Part shown: positions 23,838 to 35,892 of the stretch, in pieces
Position numbering within the stretch: position 1 is the stretch's first letter
How the letters are laid out: each line of letters opens with the position of its first letter
DNA from: Fasciolopsis buskii
Taxonomy: Eukaryota; Platyhelminthes; Trematoda; Plagiorchiida; Fasciolidae
DNA: 64,000 nt
Direction of reading: 5' to 3'
Assembly: GCA_008360955.1 (NCBI GenBank)
Contig: LUCM01000553.1
Coordinates: 211,826 to 275,825 of the forward strand
Made by a program: the position numbers and the translations under genes
The notes under the pieces: generated by a model
Seen by the model: the letters and a program-made list of their open reading frames with translations, nothing else
What the model was told of the DNA's origin: nothing
Databases searched by the model: none

Positions 23838-26729
23838 TCATATCTTATTGGGAGCAAATTCAAAGACCCATTGACTGAAATAATCTCGTTCCAAAAGTTC
23901 GAACTAGTGACGAACCTGCTTAGGCCAAAATAACCTAGTAGGGGAAATTTGGTTAGGGTACCATAGTGACATGGAATATAGGTATTTTTCCGACCCGATA
24001 CAGAAAACTAATAAATAATATTCTTTTTGGCATGAAAGTCGTCACTGGAAGTTCTATGTTTACGTAAATAAATTCTTGCAATCAGTAACCAAGATCTAGT
24101 GCGATCTACCTAATAAAACACTTACCTCTGAGCATCAGTCACGATTAAAATTAGGTCTTTAAATGCCACACTCCTGAGTTAAGGAGGACCAGAGTGTTTT
24201 GGATAGTGAGACATTTAAGGTTTCCTTTATTTCCTAAAACTGGTGTATTACGAGATGCCAACATAATGAGAATACGAACAGCAAACCGAGGAGCACAGAG
24301 TTGTAAAATGGTTTTATCTAACCGCAGAATCACTTTATATTACTCGTGTTCAACGGCAAGCTGAAACAAACACTCCCTCTCGGCCCTCAACATCTGCTTC
24401 CAATGCAAGAATTCACCGTTTTTGCTTTTCTCGAATAAAGTTGCTATCAAACAGAAGAATGCGGTGAGAGGTTCCGTATTTTTTCTTTCTCCACTTGAGG
24501 CCAAAGCACCCTAATTTATTCGGTACATTATTACGGTGATTTTCGCACATTACGAGGTTATTTTCGGGTTTATACTAATTTTCCTTCTTCACTTTTGCTT
24601 TTTACTGATTTTCAGATATTATTGTACTAAATGTCACGCTGCTGTTCTGCCTGCTAAAGAAAGTCGTAAGCAAATGTACCAGTATTGTAGAACAAGTCAA
24701 GTTGATTTGCAACCAGTGAATTGGAATTGTTCAGACGAACTAGGTGAGCAATTTGCACTGATTTTTCTTCTCTCTCTCTAACCTTCTCTGGACCACTGGG
24801 TTATTCCGGAACTGCGGCGCTCACATAAAACATCGGGCCTTCCGCTACATGGATCATCCACTTACTCAGATCCTATGTAGAAATGACCGCGATACGTACG
24901 ATACAATAACAAGCAAACCGATGAAATTTTCACGAGTAAAATAATATCTGGCATACGTTTGCATCACTCACCTGCTAACAGCAATGCATTTGTAAGAATA
25001 TCAAACTCCATTGACAAATAATGCATTGTCACTGGATAAATGCTATTTTAAATTCGTTAGACTTTCTTCTGAAATGAGAGCTTTTGGGATGTTTTCGGAA
25101 TATCCGATATCCACCTTTAAATGTGAAAAGATTTAAGCTATTCAGGTACATTGTTTAATTTTTACTATCATTTTGATTTTTCTGAATTACAAGTCTTCTA
25201 CAGAAAGGCAGCACTAAATGTAAGAATTCAAAATTGCCGAAATTTCATCGGAGCAGCCGGAATGTCTGCAAGCCCTGGAACGGCCAAGCAGCCAATCTCT
25301 TTGGTTCAGTCCTTGTAAGTGTTCAGGAAAGGCTGGTGCTGGCAGGCATCAACAAGTGGATAAATTTACAAAACAAAATCAGCGTGACCCAGAGAATGTC
25401 CTGGTCGACGTTTTAAATCCACTTGCCAGCATCCTAGAAACCAAAGAGTGCCCGTTTTCTTGTTAAATGCAGTCCATGAAAAGCTTACTTCAAGAGCAGC
25501 TGACAGATATGTCAGCAAAATTAGTGAATTAATGTCGTCAAATATTGGTTGCACTCGGTGGTAGAATAATGTAAACGAGTGTGTGGTCTTCGAAAGTTAT
25601 AAAAAGATCAATAAAGTCTCTTCCTACTCTATTTGTGCTCTCGAAAAGCCGAGCTGACTAGAACAAAATAAAACTTTTGTGTGATTTTCCTCAAAAGTTG
25701 GTTTCGAAATTCTGAGTGGCTGGACTAGTAAAGCCAACCGTTCTAATCCAGTTGTGAATCTGCATGGAGGGCAAGCCGTGCGTCGCCGTTATGTGAGGTA
25801 GCATTTGACTACTGTATGAATTTAGTTAGAATTGCTGTCTAGTCTCATTAGATATTGCTCTTTTTTGCGTATTCCAGAACGGAAAGTTATCCTTCAGCTC
25901 GCCTTGAGGAAATGATAGCCCAAGACATGTAACATGTGGCACTGAAACGAGTATGATGGAGCTAAAATATTGGATACGTTGAACAATAGGTTCACCCGGG
26001 ACAAATTAGGCAAGGGTGGGTGAAAAAAATTAACGACAGGGTAATCGTGACATACAGCTTCAGCTTTTAGCACCGCATGAAGAATAACACTACAAAACTC
26101 GGGATACACTGATGGCAAGTGGTGGAGGTGATTGCCTTATCTGTTCGTAACTGTGTATGTAGTCTTAATTGAGACTATTGATTGTCTTCTTTTGTCCAAA
26201 AAGAAATCGAATCTGATAGTGACAGTTTATCCATTCGGTTATCCGCACAACCTGTTTCCTTCTTCATCGTCTAAAGTTCTTAGCTTGTTAAAGCAAAACT
26301 TTTCTTTCCGCAACGTTGTGCAGCTGAGCTTGGCCTTTAGATAGCAGAAGTTTCATCACCGATTGCAATAATATCATCATTGCTTGCGACGTGAAGGCCA
26401 AGCTCAAAGATTTGAAACTTATGACAACAAAAGATCTCAATCACAAAAAGTCCAAGTAATCAAATCAGTTACGTGCGTTTCGTCTTCATTCAAAGGTGGA
26501 CTTCGTTTTAGATTCAAATAAACGCACCGCATAACCTTTAACTCTTTTTTTCACAGTTCAGGAAGCATGCTGTGGTCAATTGAAGACTCTCCATTAAGAC
26601 TGATTGTAAGGAAGCCCAATACAACGACATTGTTATCTTCACGTTGGAATCTTACCCCGACTGGCCAGGGTAACATTTTATTGGTTGCGCGTTGGTCGGC
26701 TTGCTTGTTGCTGGCTGCCAGCACACCTA
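23838..26729 (-). CDS. Unrecognised helical protein, multi-exon, partial
   Basis: Three core exons join in phase: 25587-25489 (33 residues, donor gaa|gtaagc), 24510-24344 (donor cga|gtaata) and 24173-24126 (donor agag|gtaag). The product reads 'QPIFDDINSLILLTYLSAAL', 'LTAFFCLIATLFEKSKNGEF', 'LHWKQMLRAERECLFQLAVE', 'SVAFKDLILIVTDAQ': amphipathic helices with no signal peptide or obvious catalytic motif. An upstream exon ending at 26656 (donor ggg|gtaaga, start near 26729) and a terminal exon 23874-23838 ('QWVFEFAPNKI', stop) also fit in phase but are weaker. The pattern suggests an alpha-helical repeat scaffold; this is inference. Confidence 0.42.
24616..25314 (+). other. Plus-strand exon candidates opposite the 24-25.6 kb gene
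   Basis: Two segments have good borders on the plus strand. 24616-24743 (acceptor actgattttcag, donor ctag|gtgagc) reads 'YYCTKCHAAVLPAKESRKQM' with C-x2-C-H, hinting at a small zinc-binding site. 25204-25314 (acceptor gtcttctacag, donor ctt|gtaagtg) is open in more than one frame, for example 'KAALNVRIQNCRNF'. They do not join in phase, and they lie in introns of the minus-strand chain. At least one is probably spurious. Confidence 0.2.
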
Positions 26730-27479
26730 CTTGAGCGTGAAGAAAAATGCGAATAACTAACAACCTGTAACATGCTTCAACTTAATTAATTAAACTGAAC
26801 AACGGCAGTCGAGTATTACTTCCTTGAGTTTTAACATTTCATCAGTGAAAATTCCTGTGCTGCACTATAACCTTCTTATGTGCTATAAAACCTGGAATAG
26901 TGACAGCACTATTTATTCTGCCGATTGACGAGGTGTTTCAGTGGTTCCATAGTTTAATGTTAACTGCTCTTGCAGAAAACTTTAAACCTTAGAAACAGAG
27001 AGAACAGCCCTTGTACACCAAAAATATGTCAGGTGTAATACGAAATACTTCGATAATTTGTATTCCACTGAAAAACATTGGTGAATTGCAAATGCCCACT
27101 GAAGATCAGACTAAACTTAACCTGAAAAACATCGTCCTGAGAAAAACCCGAATGGTTCACAGAGCAACTGAGTAAGGTATGTCACGTAATCTGGCCTCAG
27201 AAAGAAGTCGTTGCTGCAGGTTCGCTCTAACTTACTTCAACGGATGAGCAAACGTTAACTTTCTGTGGAAGATCCCAAACATTATCCACCGAACAGAGTT
27301 CATTGGCTATTATCGGCCATGTGATAAGCATAGTTCAAAGTTGTGTCGCGAAAAGCAGCGAAAGTAAGAACCGCAGAAAGAAAAGGTTTTACAGTGAAGA
27401 AGCTATGAAACAAAGCAATTATTGGAGCATTGAAGACAACATTTGCAGACTAAATAAGAAGTAGCCCCAAACGGGTACA

Positions 27480-27590
27480 AAAACTGAAGTATTAGTAGTC
27501 GTGGAAGTAATACAGATAGCTGTGGTACTACTGCCAGCGATATATTTAGTAGTAGCAGTAGTGGTGTTGGTTGTCGTTGCATTAATCCAG
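27480..27590. repeat. Degenerate (GTN)n trinucleotide tract
   Basis: Imperfect GTA/GTG/GTT units; they produce low-complexity frames on the minus strand (27403-27688). The tract adjoins the 3' end of the SINE at 27.7 kb, suggesting growth from its tail. Confidence 0.6.
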
Positions 27591-27654
27591 TAGAACTGCA
27601 GAACAGTAATGAAAGATCTTCTATTTTTTCTTTTTTTAATGAAACAAAAGTGTA

Positions 27655-27792
27655 TATCACTTACCAGGAAAGGGTTTGCGGCCAACAAAGGGCTGCTAAA
27701 TGGAGGAGTTTACCAGGAGTGAGAGGCTTCGAACTTGCGTCTCTCATGTCTGAAGGTCAAGACTTTATCCGCTTGACTAACGCCAGCCCTTA
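27655..27792 (-). mobile_element. tRNA-derived SINE (same family as 9.6 kb)
   Basis: The minus strand carries an A box (TTAGTCAAGCGG, 27780-27769) and a B box (AGTTCGAAGCC, 27735-27725), spaced as in a tRNA with a long variable arm. The tail 'GCAGCCCTTTGTTGGCCGC' matches the 9.6 kb copy. A degenerate trinucleotide tract follows the 3' end (27,480-27,590). Confidence 0.6.
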
Positions 27793-28722
27793 AAGGATTG
27801 AATCCGCATACTGCATGGGTTCGCACAAACAATACTCTGCCACTATTTTATCGTAAATGTCTTCACTAATTCGCAATTGGTGCGGTTCTTTGATGTGAGT
27901 AGCAAACGAAAAAAACTTTGTCCGCACTGCGCAGCAATTGATCTAGCGTTTTGGAAGCAATCAACAGTCCCCACTGACAAAGCATAAAATTAAACACTAG
28001 TATGGCATTTGCTCGTCACTGATCTTGGACAGTTACGGGATGTTTCTAACCTCGATCGGCTCCCTTGAGAGTTTACTCTGTTCTAGCAGGAATGAAAGGT
28101 CTATTGATTTTGTGTCAATTGATCAGAGAATCCGGGTTTAAACTACCGTATGAATTACTGCTCACACATTTGCAATCGAATAACCAAGGTCAAGTGTATG
28201 TCTCGGGCTGTATAAATGTGTGGTTAATCTAAATCAGTTTTGATCTTTAAAACAAGTTAGTTTCTTTCGGTTAACAATTCCATTAATGCTCAACCTAGTG
28301 AAAATGATGAATTTTAGTTATTTAGTTCCGCGTTATTAATGGATTCCGATAGCACTTTAGGGGTCGAAGGTAAATGAAATGATTGGTTACTGAAGAACAT
28401 GGAGAGGATTTTTATTTTAATGCATAATGCGTAAGTTGTGATGCGTGCAGACGCTTTTAACGACAAAAACCCTACCAGCATTAACCACTAATTTCTAAAA
28501 GTAATAATATTTGATCACTTCCCAATCACATGATTATTAAGTATGCAACCGCAATTGTCATTGGTGAAAAAGTTAACCCGCTGAAGTGAAGAGGGAAAAG
28601 TGTGGACCGGTGAAACAAGCTGAGAGTTACAAATTATTAAACAGAAGAGAAGTCTGCTTCTCATTCAATGTTTTCACTGATTTTCTTGATACCACTACAA
28701 TTCTTATTTACCGTGTCTGCTT

Positions 28723-28956
28723 TCAAAAACGCGGATTCCGTTGATTCAAACGGACTACCCGGTTATGCTTCCCATTGACTTCATCGAATGGATAGCTTGT
28801 AAACTGAAATAGGCAAGTACTTTGAACACGACTGACCATTACCTTTGAACCGCAATTCTCGGTGCCGACGTCAGTAGAAATTTTGAAGAAAATTGTTAAG
28901 TCTAATGAACTGCTTGAGTAGAAGGTTTTGCCTTTTCGGAGATTTTTTTGCATGAT
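28723..28956 (-). CDS. Unrecognised exon ending in a stop
   Basis: A strong acceptor (agatattcgtttgcag) precedes 78 open codons: 'IMQKNLRKGKTFYSSSSLDL', then 'FFKISTDVGTENCGSK', and finally 'VVRLNQRNPRF' and a stop. An internal donor (aaag|gtaatgg, about 28,841) could shorten it. It lies just upstream of, and on the opposite strand to, the 29.9-33.5 kb gene. It may be a terminal exon, or an internal exon of the 24-26 kb gene. Confidence 0.32.
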   Translation of the reverse strand: MMQKNLRKGKTFYSSSSLDLTIFFKISTDVGTENCGSKVMVSRVQSTCLFQFTSYPFDEVNGKHNRVVRLNQRNPRF

Positions 28957-29569
28957 CTGCAAACGAATATCTACCTCGAATTAAAGTAATATTGACAAAC
29001 ATAGGTCAGGACTTCACTAGGGCCTCTAGATTCACTGGTTGGCAAGCTCAGATATCGTCAAAAGCACGTCTAAAAGTGAGTTTGCCGAACTGAGTCGTTT
29101 GAAGATCGTTTTGTTTTTACTACCAATAACAGGTTCGGGACTAGCATTTAAAGGGGCATTCCAAGACGCAATAATTCAGAGATGCTCATAAAAGCAGGTT
29201 ATTGCGATACGCAACATTTGCTAAATACACCTTTGAAACTCAATGCGTACAAATCTTGTATCGTCTTGGAACACGAAAATAAACACTCGAAAATGCCGAA
29301 ATATTCTTAAGTAAGATGCATTTCTGTGTTGCATCATTGAAATGTTGTGTTTCTAATGGGACCAAATGCATGCAGCTACTTTTCAGATGTGCCTATAGGT
29401 CTGAATTACATATACCCTTATAAAGCGAGAATTGTATTTTGTGTTCTGTTCGATCGATAATGCAACAGCTTTTTCAATGTTCTGCCTCCCTGAATCGCAC
29501 AGAAAATATCCATCAAAATAAAATGCATTGCACCTGTTCTAGCTGGACGAATTTTTTCTTCCCGGATAC

Positions 29570-29640
29570 GGGAAACCGGGTGTGACCAGGCGGTAAGCAA
29601 CCTGAGAGTTCGAATTTTGTCACTCCAACCATAGCCATAA
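29570..29640 (+). repeat. Degenerate tRNA-like (SINE head)
   Basis: 'TGACCAGGCGG' (A-box-like) followed 26 bases later by 'GAGTTCGAATTTTG' (B-box-like) recalls the SINE heads elsewhere in the window. The tail was not recognised. Confidence 0.35.
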
Positions 29641-29866
29641 CTCCCTTCCTTCAAATGCTACACTTAGTTACAAGAGTACCAGGGAAAGTAAAAATAGATC
29701 TCACAACTGTGGGGGTTTTATGATATTATGTTTATTTCAGTCTAGTTTTCGACAGGTTAAGAATTCATAACTTATTTGAAGTGCCACAATGTTCAAAATA
29801 GTTTGCAATGCTAATGGGAGTTTTCTATGTTGTACAATATGAAAACATCTCTTTGGAGTAAAGCAG

Positions 29867-32800
29867 CGGTTTTGGGATGATCTCAGTTCTGATGCAGTAG
29901 AACCTCACACAGAAGGCATCAGGCTAGAAAAGTGGAAAACCGTTGATATGTTTGCTTTCGATAATGTTCTAGATGCCATAGATGTACGTACGTAAGTCAC
30001 TGCTTTGCTTGCATTAATCATTTTGCAAGAAATGATACATTATTGAAGGAATATATGTGGGAAATGTGATCTAATAGAAAGTTAAACCGAACAGAGTTTT
30101 GCATTCGCGTTCGTCACGGAAAGAGGGAAAATTTAAAAAAAGCCAAAACAATGGCTATCACAACGTGGTCAGGATTAGCTCACTTCGCACTTGCATCGTG
30201 ATCCACACAGACACAATGAAGAAATTTTCGATCTACAATAACTGACGTCAAGTGGCATAAACTCATATGTAATTCAACAGTAAGAGTGAGTAGACAACGT
30301 CGATGATTTTCACCTAATTAGGCGTAGATAAAACAGTGGACATTGACTGCAAATACCAGAATCTAGATTCAATCTTTCGCTTTTGGCTGACTGGAAATTG
30401 GATATTGAGGAACCTCCATACAATGCTTTGTCTATGTTAAGAATTCTCAACGGATCCATCGTCAAGTGGTCGAAGGTATGGTGTTCTAACCTGAAGGTAG
30501 TGAGTTCTAAATTTCCAAACACAGGTCAATATCCTCATATGACATGCCCTCTGGAAAATGATATGTATTGTCGTTTCATTAATAAATAAAGCAGAAAGAT
30601 TAAGGATATTTAATGTAAATCAAGTGTAATTCAAACCTAGAATGAAAGATTGTGGTTCACCTACCATAAGTCGCAATCCAGATCTTAAAGATCTTTATGG
30701 CACTAAACCTTTTGTCACAGGTATCGCATCGTCCAAAGATGGCTGACGCTGAATGATTGACTACAGCCATTTCACCAATAAATCTAATCCGTTGTCCAGC
30801 CACATATCCAAGTTCTGCACGTCGTTTCTGAAGCTTCGGTTAGCTTTGGGTGTTAAAAGGTCAGGAGATTCATTCTAGAAAACAGTTGTCATTTGATATA
30901 TGTGACGAGCGGACAACGACACTGTCATTTAACGATGCTCTCATGAACACTGTTAAGATTCACCTCGGAAGGTCTATTCACGTCGTAGTAAAGGCGCAAC
31001 AAGAGTTAAACAGATGCGCAATCCACTTCGGTTTTAGAGGTGAGCAGGCGATTTGTGGCGCATAATGATGATTTGTTTGAGAGCATTACTCTCCCATATG
31101 CATATATTCAACCTTAACTCCGCATTTTGTTTTTCTTGTTCCCAAATTTGAACAGATGAAAAAGCCCATATTCATGGTATGATAGGGTCTTAAAATAGAT
31201 ATGTAGCGAAGATATTTTGGTGTAAATTTGCATTTGCATTTGCAATTAGATTCATTTTATGTTTATTCCAGTTCATATGCGGCGAAATCTCAATTGCGCA
31301 TACCTGTTGAGTTGGATATAAGCAAAATATCGCCGAATTGTTCAGACTATCCTGAACATTTTTGATTCTATTAGGAATAATTAAGCATGATGAAGGCGCA
31401 GGAATGATCACCATGTACATAACCTTGGATTTTATTCGGCTAATTACTGACAAGCGAGCCAGGGACTATTTGTTTCAGGACTGTAAATTCACCTCTACGA
31501 AACAGAACAAGTTTCACCTTCATATCCTTAACCCTGCCATTGAATATTTCAAAGCAATTTTTCCATACGTCCGGTTGAGGCTGACCAAATTGAAACCAAA
31601 ATAATGGCTCGCATTTTTCGTTAGATTATCATCAATCTACTCCATCCACAGCTGGCTAATGAATAACTCACTACCTTATAAGTGTGAATCTCTGACAAAT
31701 AAAATTCTTTTGTGTCACCACATTTCTTGCCTATATAGTTGTATACACATTTATGCATTCTTGCACCGCTAAGAACAAAAACGTAGGGAGATTCGTTTGT
31801 TCGTCAACAGATGTTCTGTGAAACTGAAGAAAAACATAATCAATGCGAAATTTTCTAACTACCACAGTTGAACCTTGAGTGACAACGCAGAACAAGGCCT
31901 ACTTCAGTTATCATCAGATGATGCCGTTTCATTTGGACTGTGAACCAAAAAACACCACAGTAACTTCATATGACTAAAAAACTGTCTGTTCCGATCATTC
32001 ACTGTCCAGCGCCGCAGTCGGAACCTGTTTTTTTCGGTTATTGCGTTGACCATCGCGGCAATGTGAAAAGAATGCATATAAACACCACTTCAAGGATAAA
32101 ATACATGCTTGCTAAACTATTTCGTGCAAAATCCTCTCATATAAACATTATCTCTCAAACATTGGTGATTGGTGAGTTAGATGCAACCCAAGTTTAACGG
32201 TTAAACAGCCGTGAATGATTCGAATTTTCTTGTCGGTGACATGCTGATTCATATTCAACGACCATCAATTCTCGATCTACATAAAAAGAGTTGTAGACTT
32301 GTTTTATTCATAAATAACTAACAATCAAGGAAAACTAATGAATGGTTCATATTTTGTGCTTTGAATAACCAGTGCCTCAAACAGAAAACCGATAACCTCG
32401 CCACCAATATGATGTTCTTAGTCAGCTGCATCGTAGTAAATGACCCTAAAATGTTGCGCAAACAATATTTCAGTGTAGCGGCCGCTCGCCTGGGGTAGGT
32501 CAGTGAGTCTGTTTTCAAATTCCCCTATTTCCGTTTTCTTGTGTAACTGACATTCAATTTTAAACGTCTATGAATCCTTAGATAATCATGATTTCAGAGA
32601 CATCGGACCAGCTGGTTAATGTACCTATCAGATAACCTAAAACACAATCGTCTTCTGGTTTACAATCCACGCTGCAACTGCTTCCGTTCGACACTAAAGG
32701 AGATGACTATTTACCGGTTATGAATTCTCCAAGCCTTAAGGTATATCGATTTGATGAAAGTATCCCATAAGGTGAGCAAACTTTCTCAGAAATTACGTAT

Positions 32801-33474
32801 TACGAGATATTTAAGGCACGTTTGATTTAGCCCTAGTCTCCACTGTTGTCAGCCTTCGGTTGGACTTCATAATATCTATATTCTGGTTTCCCCGGTAACA
32901 CTTTATTAAGACACCGGTGCTGTTAACTAGGTCTGGCTAAAAGTTCATTATTGGCATACCATCCATAGGCACCGGTATTTTACTCATAAGCTCGGAAGAA
33001 TAGGCAGGATTCGGATACTCCCTGAGGTCGATCAGTATGACATATGTGCCTAGTGAGACTCCATCCTTGGATTGGTGACCCATCAACACAGTTTGGTGCA
33101 CCAATACAATCAAAACAAACACAACTTAGAAGGTATACATCTACCTTTAAAGTGGAAGATCGGAGGAGATTGTGAGCGATGATGACGTAATCTATGATGG
33201 AATCCTCCGTACGATTTTCATATCAGCAGGTGTGACAGTGGTGCCTACGTTTCAACCAAGTAGACTCAAACTAGGGCTACAAAATACTCGTCGGTTTCAG
33301 ATGAGCTCCATGGATGATTATATGCAAATAAGGAGAGTTGCATTCACTCTGACGTTTTCCCATCTCGCCAGAATTTCGGATTATCACAAACTTTTACGAC
33401 GCCGCCATCTGAATCCCAGCAACAGCAGTTACATCATGGAGAATAGTTGCGTAATCTCGTCATCAGGACATTGA
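29867..33474 (+). CDS. Unrecognised multi-exon gene, 3' part with stop
   Basis: Six exons join in phase without a stop: 29867-29983, 30886-31039 (or from 30844), 31375-31482, 32010-32171, 32700-32740 and 33166-33474, about 300 residues in all. Splice sites are good except the last acceptor (gatcggag). Recognisable stretches, in order: 'RFWDDLSSDAVEPHTEG', 'LSFDICDERTTTLSFNDALM', 'KIHLGRSIHVVVKAQQ', 'AGMITMYITLDFIRLI', 'PVFFGYCVDHRGNVKRM', 'DDYLPVMNSPSLK', 'IVSDDDVIYDGIL'. Alternating hydrophobic stretches suggest beta structure in the middle, and the last exon is basic. No domain was recognised and no membrane segment seen. A short upstream exon near 29032-29075 (donor aaaa|gtgagt) would also be in phase. 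The start codon was not found. Confidence 0.6.
30460..30530 (+). repeat. Degenerate tRNA-like (SINE head)
   Basis: 'TCAAGTGGTCGAAGG' and 'GTGAGTTCTAAATTT' stand at tRNA A- and B-box spacing. Open frames on both strands here are explained by the repeat. Confidence 0.3.
33166..33474 (+). CDS. Terminal exon of the unrecognised 29.9-33.5 kb gene
   Basis: 103 codons including the stop, among the longest coding-like ORFs in the window. It begins with an acidic stretch 'EIVSDDDVIYDGIL', then basic 'SRLKLGLQNTRRFQM' and 'HKLLRRRHLNP'. A donor at gcag|gtgtgac (about 33,230) could end coding early, but composition looks coding to the stop. No AATAAA was seen just downstream. Confidence 0.5.
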   Translation, partial: EIVSDDDVIYDGILRTIFISAGVTVVPTFQPSRLKLGLQNTRRFQMSSMDDYMQIRRVAFTLTFSHLARISDYHKLLRRRHLNPSNSSYIMENSCVISSSGH

Positions 33475-34465
33475 AGTGAAGAAAACAACTGTATTTAGTC
33501 AGTATTAAGTCGTTACCAAGACAGAGCTTGGGATGAACATCACTTCAGGTGACAGCGCTCTGTAGCCCAGGCGTAGTCAAGAAATTAACCTAATTACGTT
33601 TTTTCTAGAAAAGGCAGAGTTCCAGGTAAACCTAAAACATTTGCATCTATGTCCTTATATTTTGAACCTACGTTTAAATGTTTCGAATAATTTCCAAGTA
33701 GAAAATTACCTTAAAGTGGCAATAGTATTCGCGGAACATCGGAACTAGAGATCAGAAAGAATGTGCAAAGGTAAAATGTTTCGCAAGTGCTCTCTATATG
33801 TTTTCACCACGTAGCGAGTAAGTGATTCATGCATAGACATCCACAAGAAAACGTGCATTGTTGTCAGCTTACGCACTTCACGTTGGCGGAGAACCTGAGA
33901 TATGCATAATATGATTGAAAATTGTGTTTATCGTAGGTATGTGGAAATCCTCTCTTCTAATGATGTATTTGTGAACATCAGTCGGTCAGTATGAAAATTA
34001 TTATTAGAGTAGTACATAAAATCCAGTGCAATCGCATCAGCTCAACTCAACAGCCACTTATAAAAACAATGGTCTATTTAAAGTAATAAACTATCTCAGA
34101 TTTTCTGGATAGTGACAGTACTCTAATTTATGCTACCATTCAATAATTGTTCAGAGATCAAAGGTGTAAGTTGGAAGGAACAGATGACACTGGTCTAAAT
34201 AACAATCTTTTTCCTCAGATCAACTATTTTCGACTCCGTTGTAGTGGTTGTGCCTACAAGTGTTACAACCCCTTACAATTGCCTTGCCATGACTATCCTA
34301 CCAAGATCATATTGATTACTTACCGTTCACCTGCAAGGCGGCGAGAAAAATGATCAGAATCTTCTGTGGCATTTTTGCACACGAACAGTAGATTATGTAC
34401 TTTCCAGTACTGCTCCTAGCCTAATGCTTGGCCAGCGCTTGTGGTTGATGTGAGTGAAACTTATA

Positions 34466-34483
34466 CATATATATATATATATC
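34466..34483. repeat. (AT)n microsatellite
   Basis: About nine AT units in a row, flanked by non-repetitive AT-rich sequence. Confidence 0.9.
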
Positions 34484-35470
34484 CAACGAAGATGGTTCCT
34501 TGTCCAATGCACACGCACGCACACCAGGGTAATCTAGATACCGGCTAGTTTGTGTTTATCACTAAATTAGTCAACTGTTTATCGGGCTCGTCAGCAAACT
34601 ACGAACTTGGAAACCTAATCCGCCAGATCAATAGTGTGGCATTGAGACTTCGACGATGTAAATTTGTTTACTTTTTCATTTGCGTATCAAGTCAACTGCT
34701 GTTCGTGCAAGAGTTCACGATTACAATATATGTGATTTTCTGCACGGTTCAAAACAAGCCCTTCAATTTTCGAAGTCATTGTACGCCCTACGACATTCAT
34801 AATTCGGGTCGTTGACAGTGAATGGTCAATCGAATTTTGTTTTCCTCGCAAAACAAACTACAAAGGTTCAAGAAAAGTCGAAGTTTTTAGTTCCGCAATC
34901 AGATCGAGCAAAATCATGAGTATTACTGTCTTGAATAAATGGCCCTCGTTGATCGAGAATGTAACTATGCAAATGGACGTGATGCCTATTGTGGTGATAG
35001 CCAGTAGCCATTTAGAGCGCTTTAGTGCAAGGCTGAGACCAGAAAAACCGCTTGAAAAACCCTACGTGGAAATAAATTGAGTGCTGTGTCGCTCAAAATA
35101 AATAATTAGTAGTCCAGGGGATTTTCAATTCTCACGGTTTGATGCAAGGTTTACCGTGCTTTGCCTGTCAAAAGTATTTTTTCAATCTCAATCTTAGGAA
35201 AAGCGATCCAAGTGAAACTTCGCGGGAATTTGCTAATGCTGGTTTAGTATTTACTCTTAGTATAAAATACTATAACTAAGTTTATTGACTCCTTTCATGA
35301 TGGTCGTAAAAACATTTATTTTTAGGCGAGAAAGTTTAATTTCAGTACACTCTTTTGGAGGCATGAGCAACTCTAGTGCATTGCATGACCGCGTGCAGGG
35401 GAGATTGCAGCCTACCACCCACGATGTCTTATTCACAACTTTCTGTCCTCAGTGAAAGTTTTGTGAATTT

Positions 35471-35530
35471 GCATTGATGATGATGGTGATGATGCTGAGT
35501 GCGTCCTGTTTTTGATGCTGTTGATGCTCA
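35471..35530. repeat. Degenerate (GAT)n tract
   Basis: Repeated GATGATGATGGTGATGATGC and GATGCTGTTGATGC units. They account for the 79-codon frames on the minus strand at 35433-35688. Confidence 0.65.
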
Positions 35531-35892
35531 CCTGAAAAACAGGGATTTTTAGATTGTTTCTTAGACTGCGTTTTCCTATTTGCACTAAAATTGTGTACGA
35601 AAATAAAATGTTCCCTTGGCTTGTAGACAGAAAGAAAGGGGGCAAATAGATGTGTTTGGGAACTACGCCCACGGCCTCTGTGTACCAACGCTTGATGCAG
35701 GCCTACAAAATGACACGATTTCTTCCTGTTGCTAGAGCCCAGAAAGGAAGTGGTTATTTTTGAATATCAGATAAAGTTCGTCAAACCTTCGTTCCGATCA
35801 TGTTTCATGTCATATTTAATACCACGTTGTCCATTCTCATTAATTTCTTCCTTATGAAAAATCTATCCTTAACATATTATCGTCACCAGCAG

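Noticed and set aside
30310..30589. Open frames on both strands
   Set aside because: Overlap a tRNA-like SINE head; no splice support.
35433..35688. Two 79-codon minus-strand frames
   Set aside because: Driven by the GAT microsatellite.
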